64,000 bases of DNA from Granulicella sibirica (GCF_004115155.1 NZ_RDSM01000001.1:2232001-2296000), one strand, 5' to 3'; counted from the stretch's first letter, positions 9,284 to 18,624 are shown. The notes: generated from the sequence alone by a model not told the origin. Numbers and translations are program-made.

Positions 9284-10876
9284 TTAGTGCTCTCGGGGAG
9301 CCTCATGCGGTTGAGGTTCCTGGTGCGGTGCCGCGGGCTGTGCGTGCTGCGGTTGTGGGTGAGGCTGCTGCTGCACGTGCTGCTGTGGTGGAGCCTGCTG
9401 CACATGCGTCGGCTCTACCCTCTGCTGCACGACCGGCTGCTGCACATGTTGCGGCTGCGCATGCTCCGCCTGCTGGGCAGCGCGTTGCTGCTGTTGCAGA
9501 CGCTGTTGAGCCTGATTGTCTCTCTGCTGTTGCTGCTGCAACTGCTGTGCGCGCTGGTTCTGCTCCTGCTGAACGTGCTGTTCACTGGCGGCACGTTGCT
9601 GCTCCTGGCGCTGCACCTGGGTGTCTCTCTGCTGCCGTTCCGCATCGACCTGCTGCACCTGGTGATTCTTGAACTGCTCCTGGTTGGCCTTTTGCTGCTC
9701 CTGGTTTGCCCTCTGTTGCTCCTGGTTGACCCTCTGCTGCTCGACAGTCAGCTTCTGCTGTTCCTGGTTGACACGCTGATCGGCCTGCCTGACTTGTTGC
9801 ATCTGCTGCTGAGGCGGAGCCTGAATGCCACGCGTCGCTTCAATGCGATTCGTTGCTACTGCTTCAGCCGGTCGTCCGTGATTCGCGCTGTAGAACTGCT
9901 GGGGATTCTGAGCCGCAGTTGTCCGCAACTGGACCTGGGCAGCCATTGGAGGAATTCTCTGTTCCCGCAGAACCGCGATCTCCTGGGGTCTGGGCCTAAC
10001 CTGCACGCCCCCATTGCCGCCGTTGTAGGAGACGCGCGTGTTGTTGATGATGGTCACGTTCCGCTCGTACACGTTCCGGATGTTCGTCGTATTGATGCGG
10101 TTTACGGCACGGTTGTAGTAGAAGTTATTTCCGTTCCAGTAGCCGCCGTCATAGCCGTAGCCCGTATAGCCGAATCCATAGTTCAAGCCTCCGTAGAAGC
10201 CGATGTGCCGAGCCCAGAAACCATGGTGAAAGCGGTAGGCATTGCCGTAGTTGCCCCAGTAGCCGGGGGTCCACAGGGCTCCCTGATAGGGAGCGGCAAC
10301 CCATGCACCGGGCACCCAGTAGTAGCCGGTATTCGCATAACCCCAGTAGCCGGGGGTCCATAGGTCGTTCGGCTGCGGGGCGGGTGGCTGGTCGTACTCC
10401 GGAAGCGGCGGCGGTGGCTGCGTCGCCTGAAGGGCGCTATAGCCTGCGTCGTAGCTCTGGTCGCTATCGTAGTTTCCGTCGTAAGGCTGCTGTTCGGAGT
10501 AGCCGCCGGCGTAGGCGGGCGGTTGCGCGTACCCTTGCTGTGGTGCGGCCTGTTGCTGTGGGTAGCTCTCGCCGGTCTGCTGACCGGCATAGCTGGATTG
10601 CTGACCAAGAACACGCACCTTCTTGGGCGAGGACGCGGGTGCGGGAGCTGATGCCGGGGCACTCTGCACCGGCGCATTTGGGTCGACCGGCGCGAGGTTG
10701 GCTGCCGCCGGGTCCTGACCACCGTTGTCATCGATCACCGGAGCAGGCGTATTTGCCGTGTTGCTCTTGCATCCAGAGACGCCCACAGCTGCAATCACGG
10801 CACCGAGGATGTACCCGGCGCTCGTGCGACCAAAGCTTCGACCTGACCATCGCTTCCTTTGTATCGTCGTATCCAT
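9284..10876 (-). CDS. WXXGXW-repeat, glutamine-rich lipoprotein
   Basis: The 530-residue product has a lipobox (VGVSGC) after a short TM stretch, so it is probably lipid-anchored outside the inner membrane. A Pro/Gln/Tyr-rich spacer is followed by tandem YxWxPGxW units (LWTPGYWGYANTGYYWVPGAW, then LWTPGYWG), the hallmark of YXWGQ/WXXGXW-type envelope proteins. A Gly/Tyr/Asn-rich block comes next. The last about 190 residues are extremely Gln-rich, with repeated NQEQQ(K/R) units near 7 residues long that suggest a coiled coil. The ATG at 10876 has GGAG at good spacing; longer in-frame starts lack one. Function is unknown; an envelope-stress or surface-structure role is a guess. The opposite strand reads as a long Leu-rich frame, which is an artefact of CAG repeats. 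Confidence 0.7.
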   Translation of the reverse strand: MDTTIQRKRWSGRSFGRTSAGYILGAVIAAVGVSGCKSNTANTPAPVIDDNGGQDPAAANLAPVDPNAPVQSAPASAPAPASSPKKVRVLGQQSSYAGQQTGESYPQQQAAPQQGYAQPPAYAGGYSEQQPYDGNYDSDQSYDAGYSALQATQPPPPLPEYDQPPAPQPNDLWTPGYWGYANTGYYWVPGAWVAAPYQGALWTPGYWGNYGNAYRFHHGFWARHIGFYGGLNYGFGYTGYGYDGGYWNGNNFYYNRAVNRINTTNIRNVYERNVTIINNTRVSYNGGNGGVQVRPRPQEIAVLREQRIPPMAAQVQLRTTAAQNPQQFYSANHGRPAEAVATNRIEATRGIQAPPQQQMQQVRQADQRVNQEQQKLTVEQQRVNQEQQRANQEQQKANQEQFKNHQVQQVDAERQQRDTQVQRQEQQRAASEQHVQQEQNQRAQQLQQQQQRDNQAQQRLQQQQRAAQQAEHAQPQHVQQPVVQQRVEPTHVQQAPPQQHVQQQPHPQPQHAQPAAPHQEPQPHEAPREH

Positions 10877-11013
10877 ATCGATCTCCATCCATATCTGACC
10901 ACCAGGTGACATGCATCCGTCGCTTCCGATGGGTGCTTTGTCTGTCTGATGCAGTACGTCTCCGCAGCGTCTGCTAAAAGAGAACGCCTCCTCTTCAACC
11001 CCAGTTCTTTCCA

Positions 11014-11047
11014 TTCGTTGTCCATTTCTTTCTGTTCGTTGTCCATT
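11014..11047. promoter_or_regulatory. Direct repeat at 21-bp period between lipoprotein gene and acnA
   Basis: TTCGTTGTCCATT occurs at 11014-11026 and again at 11035-11047, exactly 21 bases apart, or two helical turns. It lies in the 394-base divergent spacer between the lipoprotein gene and acnA (10877-11270). That spacer also holds a perfect 7-bp hairpin, AGCGCCT/AGGCGCT (11076-11094). No other gene is visible in the spacer. The repeat may be a tandem activator or repressor site. Confidence 0.35.
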
Positions 11048-11270
11048 GCATTGCGCGAGAAACTCCCACGTGCCAAGCGCCTGTAAGAGGCGCTAGAATC
11101 AGAGCTATGAGCCCGCGCTTTCCCCTTCTCAAGCGCTTTCGTCACGGCCGCCGCGATCGCGGACGCGCCTAGCTCTCGCTCTCCGCGAAACACTCGTTCC
11201 GATCCTCGCTTTACACTGCCTCGTACTAACACCGGCGTCCCCACGCCCCGCCTGACAGGAGAACTCCGCA

Positions 11271-14168
11271 ATGCCGACCGAACAGCACCCCGACTCCTTC
11301 CAATCACGATCCACCCTCACCTCCGGCTCGAAGACCGTGAGCCTCTATCGTTTGCACTCCCTCTCCGAGCAGGGAATCGACCTTACCAAGCTTCCTTTTT
11401 CCCTCCGGATCCTGCTGGAGAATCTGCTCCGCCACGAAGATGGTTCGAGCGTCACCGCCGACGACATTCGCTTCCTCGCCAACTGGGACGCCAAGGCTGA
11501 ACCCTCGCGTGAGATCGCCTATATGCCCGCCCGCGTGCTCATGCAGGACTTCACCGGGGTTCCCGCGATTGTGGACCTCGCCGCCATGCGCGATGCCATG
11601 CGTGCTCTTGGCGGGGACCCTGAAAAGATCAATCCGCTCCAGCCCGCGGAACTCGTGATCGATCACTCGGTTCAGGTGGACGAGTTCGGGACTACGAACG
11701 CCTACGATCTCAACGCCGCTCTCGAGTTCCAGCGCAATCGCGAGCGCTACGCCTTTCTGAAGTGGGGCCAGACAGCCTTCAACAACTTCTCCGCCGTTCC
11801 TCCCGGCATGGGCATCTGCCACCAGGTCAATCTCGAGTACCTCGCCCGCGTGGTCTTCACGACGCAGCCTGACGCCGAAGGCAAGGTCTATGCCTACCCG
11901 GACACGCTGGTAGGAACAGACTCCCACACCACCATGGTCAACGGTCTTGGTGTTCTAGGCTGGGGCGTCGGCGGGATTGAAGCCGAGGCGGCGATGCTTG
12001 GCCAGCCTGTCTCCATGCTTGTTCCGCAGGTCGTCGGGTTCCGGCTTACCGGCAAGCTCCGTGAGGGCACAACTGCCACGGATCTCGTTCTGACGGTTAC
12101 AGAGGCACTGCGCAAGTTCGGCGTCGTCGGCAAGTTCGTCGAGTTCTACGGTCCCGGCATCGCCGAGCTTCCGCTCGCCGACCGCGCCACGATCGCTAAC
12201 ATGGCTCCCGAGTATGGGGCCACCTGCGGGATCTTCCCCGTGGACGCCGAGACGCTTCGTTATCTGCGTCTCACCGGGCGCTCGGAAGAGCAGATCGCCC
12301 TGGTCGAGGCTTACTACCGCGAGCAGGGGCTGTTCCACACGCCGGATGCTCCCGAGGCAACCTACTCGGCGACCCTTTCGCTTGATTTATCTACCGTCGA
12401 GCCGTCTGTTGCCGGACCGAAGCGTCCGCAGGATCGCGTTCTGCTGTCGGAAGCGGGGGCAAGCTTCGCGCAGCAGCTTCCCGCGCTTCAGGGTCCAAAC
12501 GCCAACAAGCAGGCTGCGCGGCAGATGGTCCGGTGGGAGGGTGAGGGGGGACACGCCAGTGCTTATGGCGATATCACCAGCAGCCTGGGCTCGCCTGCGC
12601 CCGCCGTCGATAGCGGCACGGTGGCTGTTGCGACGCTCACCCCGGGGCCGGATACAGAGCACGTCGAAGCGCCGGTGACCTCGATCAAGGGGCGCTTTGG
12701 CATCGATCCCGAGCCTTATCTTCACGACGGCTCGATCGTCATCGCGGCGATTACAAGCTGCACCAACACCTCGAATCCGTACGTCATGATGGCTGCCGGG
12801 CTGCTTGCGAAGAAAGCTGTTGAAAAGGGTCTGAGCACGCCTCCGTGGGTCAAGTCGTCGCTTGCTCCCGGGTCTCGCGTCGTCACCGACTACTACAACA
12901 AGGCGGGGCTCATGTCGTACCTCGACAAGCTCCGCTTCCAGGTCGTCGGCTACGGCTGCACGACGTGTATCGGGAACTCAGGACCGCTGCCGACCGACGT
13001 TTCAAAGGCGATCGAGGATCACAACCTGGTTGCTGTCTCGGTGCTTTCGGGTAATCGCAACTTCGAGGGGCGCATCTCTGCCGAGGTTCGCGCCAACTAC
13101 CTGATGAGCCCACCGCTCGTCGTTGCCTATGCGCTCGCCGGGCACATTGGGCATAACTTCCAGACCGAGCCGCTCGGCCACGACCAGCAGGGACAGCCTG
13201 TTTACCTTAAGGACATCTGGCCGACGCAGGCGGAGGTGACCGAGGCCGTCTCCAGTTCGATCGACTCGGAGATGTTCCGGCACCAGTACTCGACCGTCTC
13301 GGACGGCGACCAGAACTGGCAGCACCTGAAGTTCCCGATGGGAGATACGTACGGATGGGAGCCTGAGTCGACCTACATTCGTAAGGCTCCGTACTTCGAT
13401 GGCATGCCTGCCACACCGCCCGCTATTGAAGATATTCGCTCGGCTCGTGTGCTGGCTGTGCTCGGGGACTCGGTTACGACCGACCATATCTCTCCGGCGG
13501 GATCGATCAAGCTGAACGGGCCGGCGGGCAAGTACCTCACGGACCATGGGGTCAAGCCGTCGGACTTCAACAGCTACGGCAGCCGGCGGGGCAACCACGA
13601 AGTGATGGTGCGGGGGACGTTCGCCAACGTGCGTCTGCGCAACAAGCTCGCGCCGGGGACGGAAGGCGGAGTGACTCGTCTTCTTCCTGAAGGGATGGGC
13701 ATGAGCATCTATGACGCGTCGGTTGCCTATGCACAGCGCGGGATTCCGCTCGCGATTCTTGCGGGTAAGGAGTACGGCTCCGGCTCGAGCCGCGACTGGG
13801 CGGCGAAGGGGCCGAGGCTGCTGGGCATTCGCTTCGTAATCGCCGAGAGCTACGAGAGGATTCACCGGTCGAACCTTGTTGGGATGGGGATTCTGCCGCT
13901 GCAGTTCCAGGCTGGCGAGTCGGTCGAATCGCACCTGCTTACCGGGGAGGAGATCTTCACGATCGGCGAGACGCCGGGTACGCTTCGCGCCATGTTGGAT
14001 TCGAAGTTCGCGAACGGCAAGACGATCCTGGTGATTGCCGAGAGTCCGGATGGAACGCGCAACGAGTTTCCCGTGTCGGTGCGGATCGATACGCCGCAGG
14101 AGATCCTCTACTACCAGCACGGCGGCATCCTGCAGTATGTGCTGCGGCAGTTGGCGGGGAAGGCTTAG
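11271..14168 (+). CDS. acnA: Aconitate hydratase A
   Basis: AcnA interconverts citrate and isocitrate in the TCA cycle through a labile [4Fe-4S] cluster. The 965-residue length is a little above the usual 890-910, with an extra segment around residues 395-470. The cluster cysteines are visible in [10 protein letters not shown] (about residue 495) and [12 protein letters not shown] (about 563 and 566). Family blocks [34 protein letters not shown] and the swivelling-domain motif [16 protein letters not shown] are intact. The length and motifs mark the IRP1/AcnA branch rather than AcnB. A start at 11271 is supported by AGGAGAA upstream. A bidirectional hairpin separates it from the convergent SDR gene. 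Confidence 0.97.
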   Translation: MPTEQHPDSFQSRSTLTSGSKTVSLYRLHSLSEQGIDLTKLPFSLRILLENLLRHEDGSSVTADDIRFLANWDAKAEPSREIAYMPARVLMQDFTGVPAIVDLAAMRDAMRALGGDPEKINPLQPAELVIDHSVQVDEFGTTNAYDLNAALEFQRNRERYAFLKWGQTAFNNFSAVPPGMGICHQVNLEYLARVVFTTQPDAEGKVYAYPDTLVGTDSHTTMVNGLGVLGWGVGGIEAEAAMLGQPVSMLVPQVVGFRLTGKLREGTTATDLVLTVTEALRKFGVVGKFVEFYGPGIAELPLADRATIANMAPEYGATCGIFPVDAETLRYLRLTGRSEEQIALVEAYYREQGLFHTPDAPEATYSATLSLDLSTVEPSVAGPKRPQDRVLLSEAGASFAQQLPALQGPNANKQAARQMVRWEGEGGHASAYGDITSSLGSPAPAVDSGTVAVATLTPGPDTEHVEAPVTSIKGRFGIDPEPYLHDGSIVIAAITSCTNTSNPYVMMAAGLLAKKAVEKGLSTPPWVKSSLAPGSRVVTDYYNKAGLMSYLDKLRFQVVGYGCTTCIGNSGPLPTDVSKAIEDHNLVAVSVLSGNRNFEGRISAEVRANYLMSPPLVVAYALAGHIGHNFQTEPLGHDQQGQPVYLKDIWPTQAEVTEAVSSSIDSEMFRHQYSTVSDGDQNWQHLKFPMGDTYGWEPESTYIRKAPYFDGMPATPPAIEDIRSARVLAVLGDSVTTDHISPAGSIKLNGPAGKYLTDHGVKPSDFNSYGSRRGNHEVMVRGTFANVRLRNKLAPGTEGGVTRLLPEGMGMSIYDASVAYAQRGIPLAILAGKEYGSGSSRDWAAKGPRLLGIRFVIAESYERIHRSNLVGMGILPLQFQAGESVESHLLTGEEIFTIGETPGTLRAMLDSKFANGKTILVIAESPDGTRNEFPVSVRIDTPQEILYYQHGGILQYVLRQLAGKA

Positions 14169-14181
14169 GTCGAAGGTGCCA

Positions 14182-14225
14182 GCGAATTTCACCCGTCTCC
14201 TCTGCTGGAGGCGGGTGGAATTTGC
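14182..14225. terminator. Bidirectional hairpin between acnA and SDR gene
   Basis: GCGAATTTCACCCG (14182-14195) and CGGGTGGAATTTGC (14212-14225) pair over 14 positions, with two G-T wobbles, and an inner CTCC/GGAG helix extends the stem. It sits between two convergent stop codons. There is no long T-tract, so termination efficiency is uncertain. Confidence 0.55.
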
Positions 14226-15149
14226 TTAGAGCAGTTCGACTCCGCCGACCTCTTCGCAGATCTTCCAGAGCTGCTCGGCAGCCGCGATATCTCTTGCCTG
14301 GGCCGATACTTTTGCTGGGCCGACGTCCCCGCCGCGCATCTCCAGGAAACCCTGCGGGCCGTAGTAGCCGCCACCCTCTACCTGCGGGGCTGTCGCGGCA
14401 TACTCCGTTGGCAGCGCACCTTCCGCCTGCGTATTCAGCAGGGCACCGATGAGTCCTGATGCGGCGTGGCGCATCTTTGTCTCGAGCCAGGAGTACTGGT
14501 GGGCCTGAAAGAGATTCGTATTCGCGACTCCGGGATGGGCTGCTACGCTTAGGATCTTCGAATTCCTTCTCCGCAGGCGACGATCCATCTCGAACGCTAG
14601 CATCAGGTCCGCGAGCTTTGACTGCTGGTAGGCACCCATTGGCGAGTAATGCTCGCGCGATTGCAGATCGTCGAAGTTGATCTTTCCCTGCTTATGGGCG
14701 ATCGATGCCAGCCAGACGACCCGGGAAGAAGGCGTCAGGGTTGGGAAGAGCCGGGCGGTCAGCGCGAAGTGCCCCACCACATTTGTTCCGAATTGCAGCT
14801 CCATCCCCCGGTCTGCCTCCTGCCGCTTCGGTGGGGCCATCACACCGGCGTTATTGATGAGGATGTCGAGCGGCTTGCCTGCTTCTTTCCCGGCGAAGGC
14901 GCAGACCGAATCGAGTGACGCGAGGTCGAGCGAGCCCACCTCCACCTTCGCTGCTGGAACCTCGGCGAGAATACGCGACCTTGCCTCGTCGCCTTTCTTC
15001 GCGTCTCGAGCCGTCAGGACGACGCTTGCGCCTTTGCGCGCGAGCTCCAGCGCCGCGTAGTAGCCGATGCCGCTGTTTCCGCCGGTTACAATCACTCGCC
15101 GCCCGCTCTGATCCGGGATCTGTGCCGGGGTCCACTTCGTATCGCTCAT
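14226..15149 (-). CDS. Short-chain dehydrogenase/reductase
   Basis: This 307-residue cytosolic enzyme is a classical SDR, NAD(P)-dependent, of the retinol-dehydrogenase/WW-oxidoreductase-like branch. It shows the cofactor motif VTGGNSGIG (TGxxxGIG), the structural NNAG in ILINNAGVMAPP, and the catalytic YxxxK as AYQQSK, with a serine at LASIAHKQG. The arginine in LTARDAKKG after the second strand favours NADP. The substrate cannot be read from sequence. It is probably transcribed alone; the neighbour beyond its start is divergent. Confidence 0.88.
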   Translation of the reverse strand: MSDTKWTPAQIPDQSGRRVIVTGGNSGIGYYAALELARKGASVVLTARDAKKGDEARSRILAEVPAAKVEVGSLDLASLDSVCAFAGKEAGKPLDILINNAGVMAPPKRQEADRGMELQFGTNVVGHFALTARLFPTLTPSSRVVWLASIAHKQGKINFDDLQSREHYSPMGAYQQSKLADLMLAFEMDRRLRRRNSKILSVAAHPGVANTNLFQAHQYSWLETKMRHAASGLIGALLNTQAEGALPTEYAATAPQVEGGGYYGPQGFLEMRGGDVGPAKVSAQARDIAAAEQLWKICEEVGGVELL

Positions 15150-15199
15150 GTCCTCTAGGATGCGCTCGAAAGGACGGTGCCGGGCGATAATAAATAGAC

Positions 15200-15841
15200 A
15201 TGGGTCTCTTCAAGAAGAAGTTGAAACAGGAGCACAAGGTGATGCTGCAGCACGATCGTGCTGCCGGCGCGCTGCTCCCCGAGTACCACCGCGCTACCCC
15301 TGAGTGCCCGCAGCCGGAACGCTGGTCGATGATCGACTCGATGACGGCCGAGGTCGAGGTGCTGGAGTTTCTGGCCACGCTGGTGACGACGATCAAGCCG
15401 GAGCTGGTGGTGGAGACGGGATCTTTTCTGGGGGTGTCGACGGAGTGGATCGCGCGTGGCCTGGCTCGGAATGGCTTTGGGCGGGTGATCAGTTGTGAGT
15501 ATGACCACGTTGTCTATGAGAGAGCTAAAGCGCGCTTCGAAGCCTCGGAGCTACGGCCGTGGATGGAGCTTCGGAACGAATCCAGCCTGGAGATGAAGGT
15601 TGACGGGACCATCGATCTGCTGTTTTCCGACTCGGACACACCCATCCGGGAGGCTGAGGTTCGGCGCTTTCTGCCGCAGATGAAGCCCACTGGGATCATC
15701 CTTATGCATGACGCCAGCTCGCACCTCAAGGTCGTCCGGGACGCCGCCCTGAAGCTTGAAGCGGAGGGGCTGATTTCCGTTGTTTTGCTTCCCACACCGC
15801 GCGGCCTGGTCATTGCCCAGCCGAGGGCGAATCGGGTCTAG
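15200..15841 (+). CDS. Class I SAM-dependent methyltransferase
   Basis: The 213-residue product has a SAM-binding core beginning at VVETGSFLGVST (motif I), followed by GRVISCEYD with an acidic residue at the end of strand 2, IDLLFSDSDT and IILMHDAS. The layout resembles class I O-methyltransferases (methyltransferase-24 type). The substrate is unknown. Its stop codon overlaps the plsX stop on the opposite strand by 4 bases, so it is not part of that operon. Confidence 0.75.
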   Translation: MGLFKKKLKQEHKVMLQHDRAAGALLPEYHRATPECPQPERWSMIDSMTAEVEVLEFLATLVTTIKPELVVETGSFLGVSTEWIARGLARNGFGRVISCEYDHVVYERAKARFEASELRPWMELRNESSLEMKVDGTIDLLFSDSDTPIREAEVRRFLPQMKPTGIILMHDASSHLKVVRDAALKLEAEGLISVVLLPTPRGLVIAQPRANRV

Positions 15842-16860
15842 CTCACCGGAGTTGTTGCGCCTGCGCGAACGACAGCTTCGATCCCCGAGTTCACCTCGGC
15901 CTGCGCGAACTCGGCCGCGACGCGAATGCCATTCATGATCGCCCGCTCGTTCGAGGAACCGTGACCTACGATGCAGACGCCCTGCACTCCAAGCAGCGGC
16001 GCTCCGCCATACTCGGAATAATCAAGGCTCTTCTTGAACTCAGCGAACGCTCGGCGGGAGAGGAGAGCCCCTACCTGTGAAGTTACGGTCGACTTCAGGC
16101 TCTGGCGCAGCATCACGCTAAAGAGCTTCGCAGCGCCTTCGACCGTCTTGAGCGCTACATTGCCGACGAAGCCGTCGCAGACCGCTACATCACAATCGGC
16201 GTTGAAAAGATCACGGCCCTCGACGTTGCCGATGAAGTTGATGGGCAACTGCCGCATGAGGGGAAGCGTATCGCGGGTAAGGGAGTTGCCCTTGGAATCT
16301 TCTTCGCCAATCGAAAGCAAGCCGACGCGCGGATTCGTCACCTGCAGCACGTTCTGTGCGTACATGTGACCCATGATTGCGAACTGAACGAGGTTTTCGG
16401 GGTCGGAGTCGACGTTTGCGCCTACATCGAGGAGCAGGGAGGGGAAACCAGTGACCGTCGGCAGAATCGTCGCGAGCGCTGGCCGATGCACGCCGGAGAG
16501 CATCCCGAGCACCATCTTTGCCGTCGCCATGGCCGCGCCGGTATTTCCCGCTGTGAAGAAGCCGGCGGCCTTGCCCTCGCGTACGCGCTTCAGGCCGACC
16601 CGCATGGAAGAGTCGCGCTTATTCCGGACAGCCTGGGCTGCCTTGTCGTCCATGCTGATCCATTCGGACGCATGCACGATTTCGATGGGGAGGGTCTGCC
16701 CACGCAGGCAGGCCTTCAGTGCCGGGGCGAGGGTCTCCTCCGGCCCCACGAGCTGGACCCGAACGTCGAGTTGACGGCACGCGAGGATGGCCCCGCGAAT
16801 CTCGGATTCGGGGGCCTTCTCGGAACCCATTGCATCGACAACGATGTCAGTTGGCATCAA
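15838..16860 (-). CDS. plsX: Phosphate acyltransferase PlsX
   Basis: PlsX converts acyl-ACP and phosphate to acyl-phosphate, the first committed step of the PlsX/PlsY phospholipid route at the membrane surface. The 340-residue protein opens with the typical IVVDAMGSEKAPESEI block and contains DAVAQAVRNK-like, GNTGA and SDGFVGN-like family segments (FTAGNTGAAMA, VCDGFVGNVALK). It is the last gene of a conserved cluster, YceD (DUF177), rpmF, plsX, all on the minus strand with gaps of 31 and 66 bases. The usual coupling of ribosomal L32 and lipid synthesis is therefore kept here. Confidence 0.95.
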   Translation of the reverse strand: MMPTDIVVDAMGSEKAPESEIRGAILACRQLDVRVQLVGPEETLAPALKACLRGQTLPIEIVHASEWISMDDKAAQAVRNKRDSSMRVGLKRVREGKAAGFFTAGNTGAAMATAKMVLGMLSGVHRPALATILPTVTGFPSLLLDVGANVDSDPENLVQFAIMGHMYAQNVLQVTNPRVGLLSIGEEDSKGNSLTRDTLPLMRQLPINFIGNVEGRDLFNADCDVAVCDGFVGNVALKTVEGAAKLFSVMLRQSLKSTVTSQVGALLSRRAFAEFKKSLDYSEYGGAPLLGVQGVCIVGHGSSNERAIMNGIRVAAEFAQAEVNSGIEAVVRAGATTPVS

Positions 16861-16891
16861 GTGCGTCGCGCCGGAACCTTGCTATCCGTGA

Positions 16892-17077
16892 TTACTTCGC
16901 TTCCTTCGACGCAACGACAGCGCGGCCCTTGTACTCGCCGCACTTGGGGCACGCCCGGTGGGAGAGCTTGCGCTCGCCGCAGTTCGGGCAGTTCGCCGGG
17001 TTTTCCGGCGAAAGGAAATCGTGAGAGCGGCGGAGAGCAGTGCGGCGCTTGGAGTGGCGGCGCTTCGGATTAGGCAT
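16892..17077 (-). CDS. rpmF: 50S ribosomal protein L32
   Basis: The 61-residue protein begins MPNPKRRHSKRRTALRRSHD, the standard basic N-terminus of bL32. It has a zinc ribbon formed by CPNC and CPKC, so it is the zinc-binding (C+) form. The C-terminal tail GRAVVASKEAK is ordinary. It lies between the YceD-domain gene and plsX in a classic arrangement. Confidence 0.97.
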   Translation of the reverse strand: MPNPKRRHSKRRTALRRSHDFLSPENPANCPNCGERKLSHRACPKCGEYKGRAVVASKEAK

Positions 17078-17143
17078 GGTAATTCCCTTTCAGTCAGCCT
17101 CAGCGCTCCAAACGAGGTGGAGAACCGGGCGAAAACTTGTGCG

Positions 17144-17695
17144 TTAGGTCTGTATCCGGCCCGCCAGCCCTGCAAGCGCATTCCAACGCGGGTCGACGGC
17201 AGTCGCCTCGCAGTTGCAGGATGCGGAATTCAGATGCTGACCACAGCGCGGGCAAAGCCCTTTACAGTCCGGCGTGCAAAGAGTTCGGGCGGGCAGGGAG
17301 AGAAGCACCTGTTCGCGCACGACGTCCTCGAGCAGAAGACCGCTGTTGTCATAATACCCGATTTCCGTCTCGTCCGCAGTAATTGCCCGCTCGGCCGAGT
17401 CGGCATCCGCCTCCTGGGGGCGAAAAATGAGGTCAAACTCGCCTTCGATCGGTACGGCAACCGGATCGACGCATCGTGCGCACAGCACTTCGAGATTTCC
17501 ACTGTAGGAAGCGCGGAGGCGAATGTCGTCCACCATGTCGTTGTGGCCGCGATGCTCGACAAGCAGATCCGCCCGCCCGGTTACTGGCAAAGCCCCGATC
17601 TGCGTCACATCCGGAGCGTAGTCCAACACCCCGGCCGGAATGGATTCCGAGAACTCGAGCGGTTCATCAACAAGCTGTAACGGGGTTATGAGCAT
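17144..17695 (-). CDS. YceD/DUF177 family protein
   Basis: The 183-residue product belongs to the YceD (DUF177) family, encoded beside rpmF in many bacteria and linked to 23S rRNA accumulation. The cysteine pair in VLCARC (mid-protein) and a C-terminal CTPDCKGLCPRCG...CNC cluster form likely zinc sites. The start at 17695 (MLITPLQL) has a GTAGG-type ribosome site; an in-frame start 30 bases upstream would add only ten residues. It heads the yceD-rpmF-plsX cluster. Confidence 0.85.
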   Translation of the reverse strand: MLITPLQLVDEPLEFSESIPAGVLDYAPDVTQIGALPVTGRADLLVEHRGHNDMVDDIRLRASYSGNLEVLCARCVDPVAVPIEGEFDLIFRPQEADADSAERAITADETEIGYYDNSGLLLEDVVREQVLLSLPARTLCTPDCKGLCPRCGQHLNSASCNCEATAVDPRWNALAGLAGRIQT

Positions 17696-17754
17696 GGCAC
17701 CTACTTGGTTTAAGCGTAGGACCACGCGCCCCGCACGTCAATGCCGCCAACCCA

Positions 17755-18120
17755 TCACTCGCCCTTTCGCACGTGACCTTCACCCTCCACGAACGCCTTC
17801 AGTCTCCCAAGCGCTCCATCCCACTGCTTCGAGATGGCGTCCAGGTAAGCCGACAGCTCCATTACCGGAGCTGGATCCAGTTCGAACAGGCACTCCCGGC
17901 CCGAGCGTGTCGCGTGCACCATTCGCACCCGCTCCAGAACACGGAGGTGCTTCGTCACGGCCTGCCGGGTCAGCGACGTTCCCTCCGTCAGTTCCGCGAT
18001 CGATTGTCTTTTTCCGCGCCCGAGTCTCGCGAGCAGGAGGAGACGGGTTTCATCGCCGAGCGCGGCGAAGGTCAAGGCCTTCGCGGCTTCCCCGCTAGGA
18101 CGTTTTGACGAGATAGTCAC
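17755..18120 (-). CDS. ArsR-family winged-helix regulator
   Basis: The 121-residue protein is a compact ArsR/SmtB-type repressor. It has FAALGDETRLLLLARLG (helix 2-3), then a recognition region SLTRQAVTKHLRVLE and the wing segment VHATRSGRECLFEL. No cysteine metal cluster is present, so it is more like the SdpR/YgaV group that pairs with SRPBCC proteins than a metal sensor. It overlaps the end of the upstream SRPBCC gene by 26 bases, which implies co-transcription. Two palindromes upstream of the operon are plausible operators for it, giving autoregulation. Confidence 0.85.
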   Translation of the reverse strand: MTISSKRPSGEAAKALTFAALGDETRLLLLARLGRGKRQSIAELTEGTSLTRQAVTKHLRVLERVRMVHATRSGRECLFELDPAPVMELSAYLDAISKQWDGALGRLKAFVEGEGHVRKGE

Positions 18121-18547
18121 GGATGTTCTCCATCTGTTGCTCCCACCCGCGCGTGTTCATGCGGAAGGCGTCCGTGTAACGTCCGGGCGGAATCTTCTCG
18201 AAGCCGGACTCGGTTACTACGAGTCGTGTGCCTTCTGCCGTCTCCGTCAAGTGGAACTGCACGAGAGTCTGGGGCTCGTTGGAGTAGTCGATATCGGGAT
18301 CGATCGCGTAGGGGTGCCAGGTGTAAGCGAAGTAGGAAACGGGCTCGATTGCCTGGATGAAGATCTCGAATTTCAGTCGTTCATACTTTGCATGGCTGAA
18401 CCGAAACCTGTTTGCTTTTCCTGCCACGAACTCACCCTCCACCATCACCTTGAACCACTCGCCGAACTGACGCGAGTCCGTCAACGCCTCCCAAACGCGC
18501 GCCACCGGCGCCGCGATGTCGATCTGCTTTTGAATGCGATCTTCCAT
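18095..18547 (-). CDS. SRPBCC / AHSA1-domain protein
   Basis: The 150-residue protein spans one START-like AHSA1 domain, from IQKQIDIAAPVARVWEAL to GWEQQMENIRDYL. Such proteins bind hydrophobic ligands in a helix-grip cavity, and in bacteria they are often paired with ArsR regulators. No catalytic residue can be assigned. Its start at 18547 has a perfect AGGAGG 7 bases upstream, and that Shine-Dalgarno lies inside a palindrome. The gene is first in a two-gene operon with the ArsR protein. Confidence 0.85.
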   Translation of the reverse strand: MEDRIQKQIDIAAPVARVWEALTDSRQFGEWFKVMVEGEFVAGKANRFRFSHAKYERLKFEIFIQAIEPVSYFAYTWHPYAIDPDIDYSNEPQTLVQFHLTETAEGTRLVVTESGFEKIPPGRYTDAFRMNTRGWEQQMENIRDYLVKTS

Positions 18548-18550
18548 ATG

Positions 18551-18566
18551 GCAACCTCCTGGTTGC
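18551..18566. promoter_or_regulatory. Palindromic operator overlapping the ribosome-binding site
   Basis: GCAACC-TCCT-GGTTGC is a perfect 6-bp inverted repeat with 4-base spacer, ending four bases before the SRPBCC start codon. On the minus strand the spacer and right arm spell AGGAGG, the Shine-Dalgarno. It could act as a repressor site, or as an RNA hairpin that hides the ribosome site, or both. Confidence 0.6.
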
Positions 18567-18597
18567 GGATGAGCTTAAGCGAATCCGATCTGCTTAT

Positions 18598-18613
18598 GCA
18601 ACCATTTTGTTGC
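18598..18613. promoter_or_regulatory. Second palindromic operator of the SRPBCC-ArsR operon
   Basis: GCAACC-ATTT-TGTTGC matches the operator at 18551-18566 at 11 of 12 arm positions and has the same architecture, 47 bases upstream. Two like sites in one promoter region support a protein-binding role, most likely for the ArsR regulator of the operon. Confidence 0.6.
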
Positions 18614-18624
18614 GTGTTTTTACC

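Noticed and set aside
9400..9800. A tandem repeat array that could suggest CRISPR
   Set aside because: The units are about 15-24 bases, have no spacers of constant length, and encode NQEQQ-type peptide repeats in frame.
8924..10363. A 479-codon plus-strand frame that looks like a Leu-rich membrane protein
   Set aside because: The leucines come from the reverse complement of CAG/CAA glutamine codons in the Q-rich lipoprotein. The frame also runs antisense through prmC.
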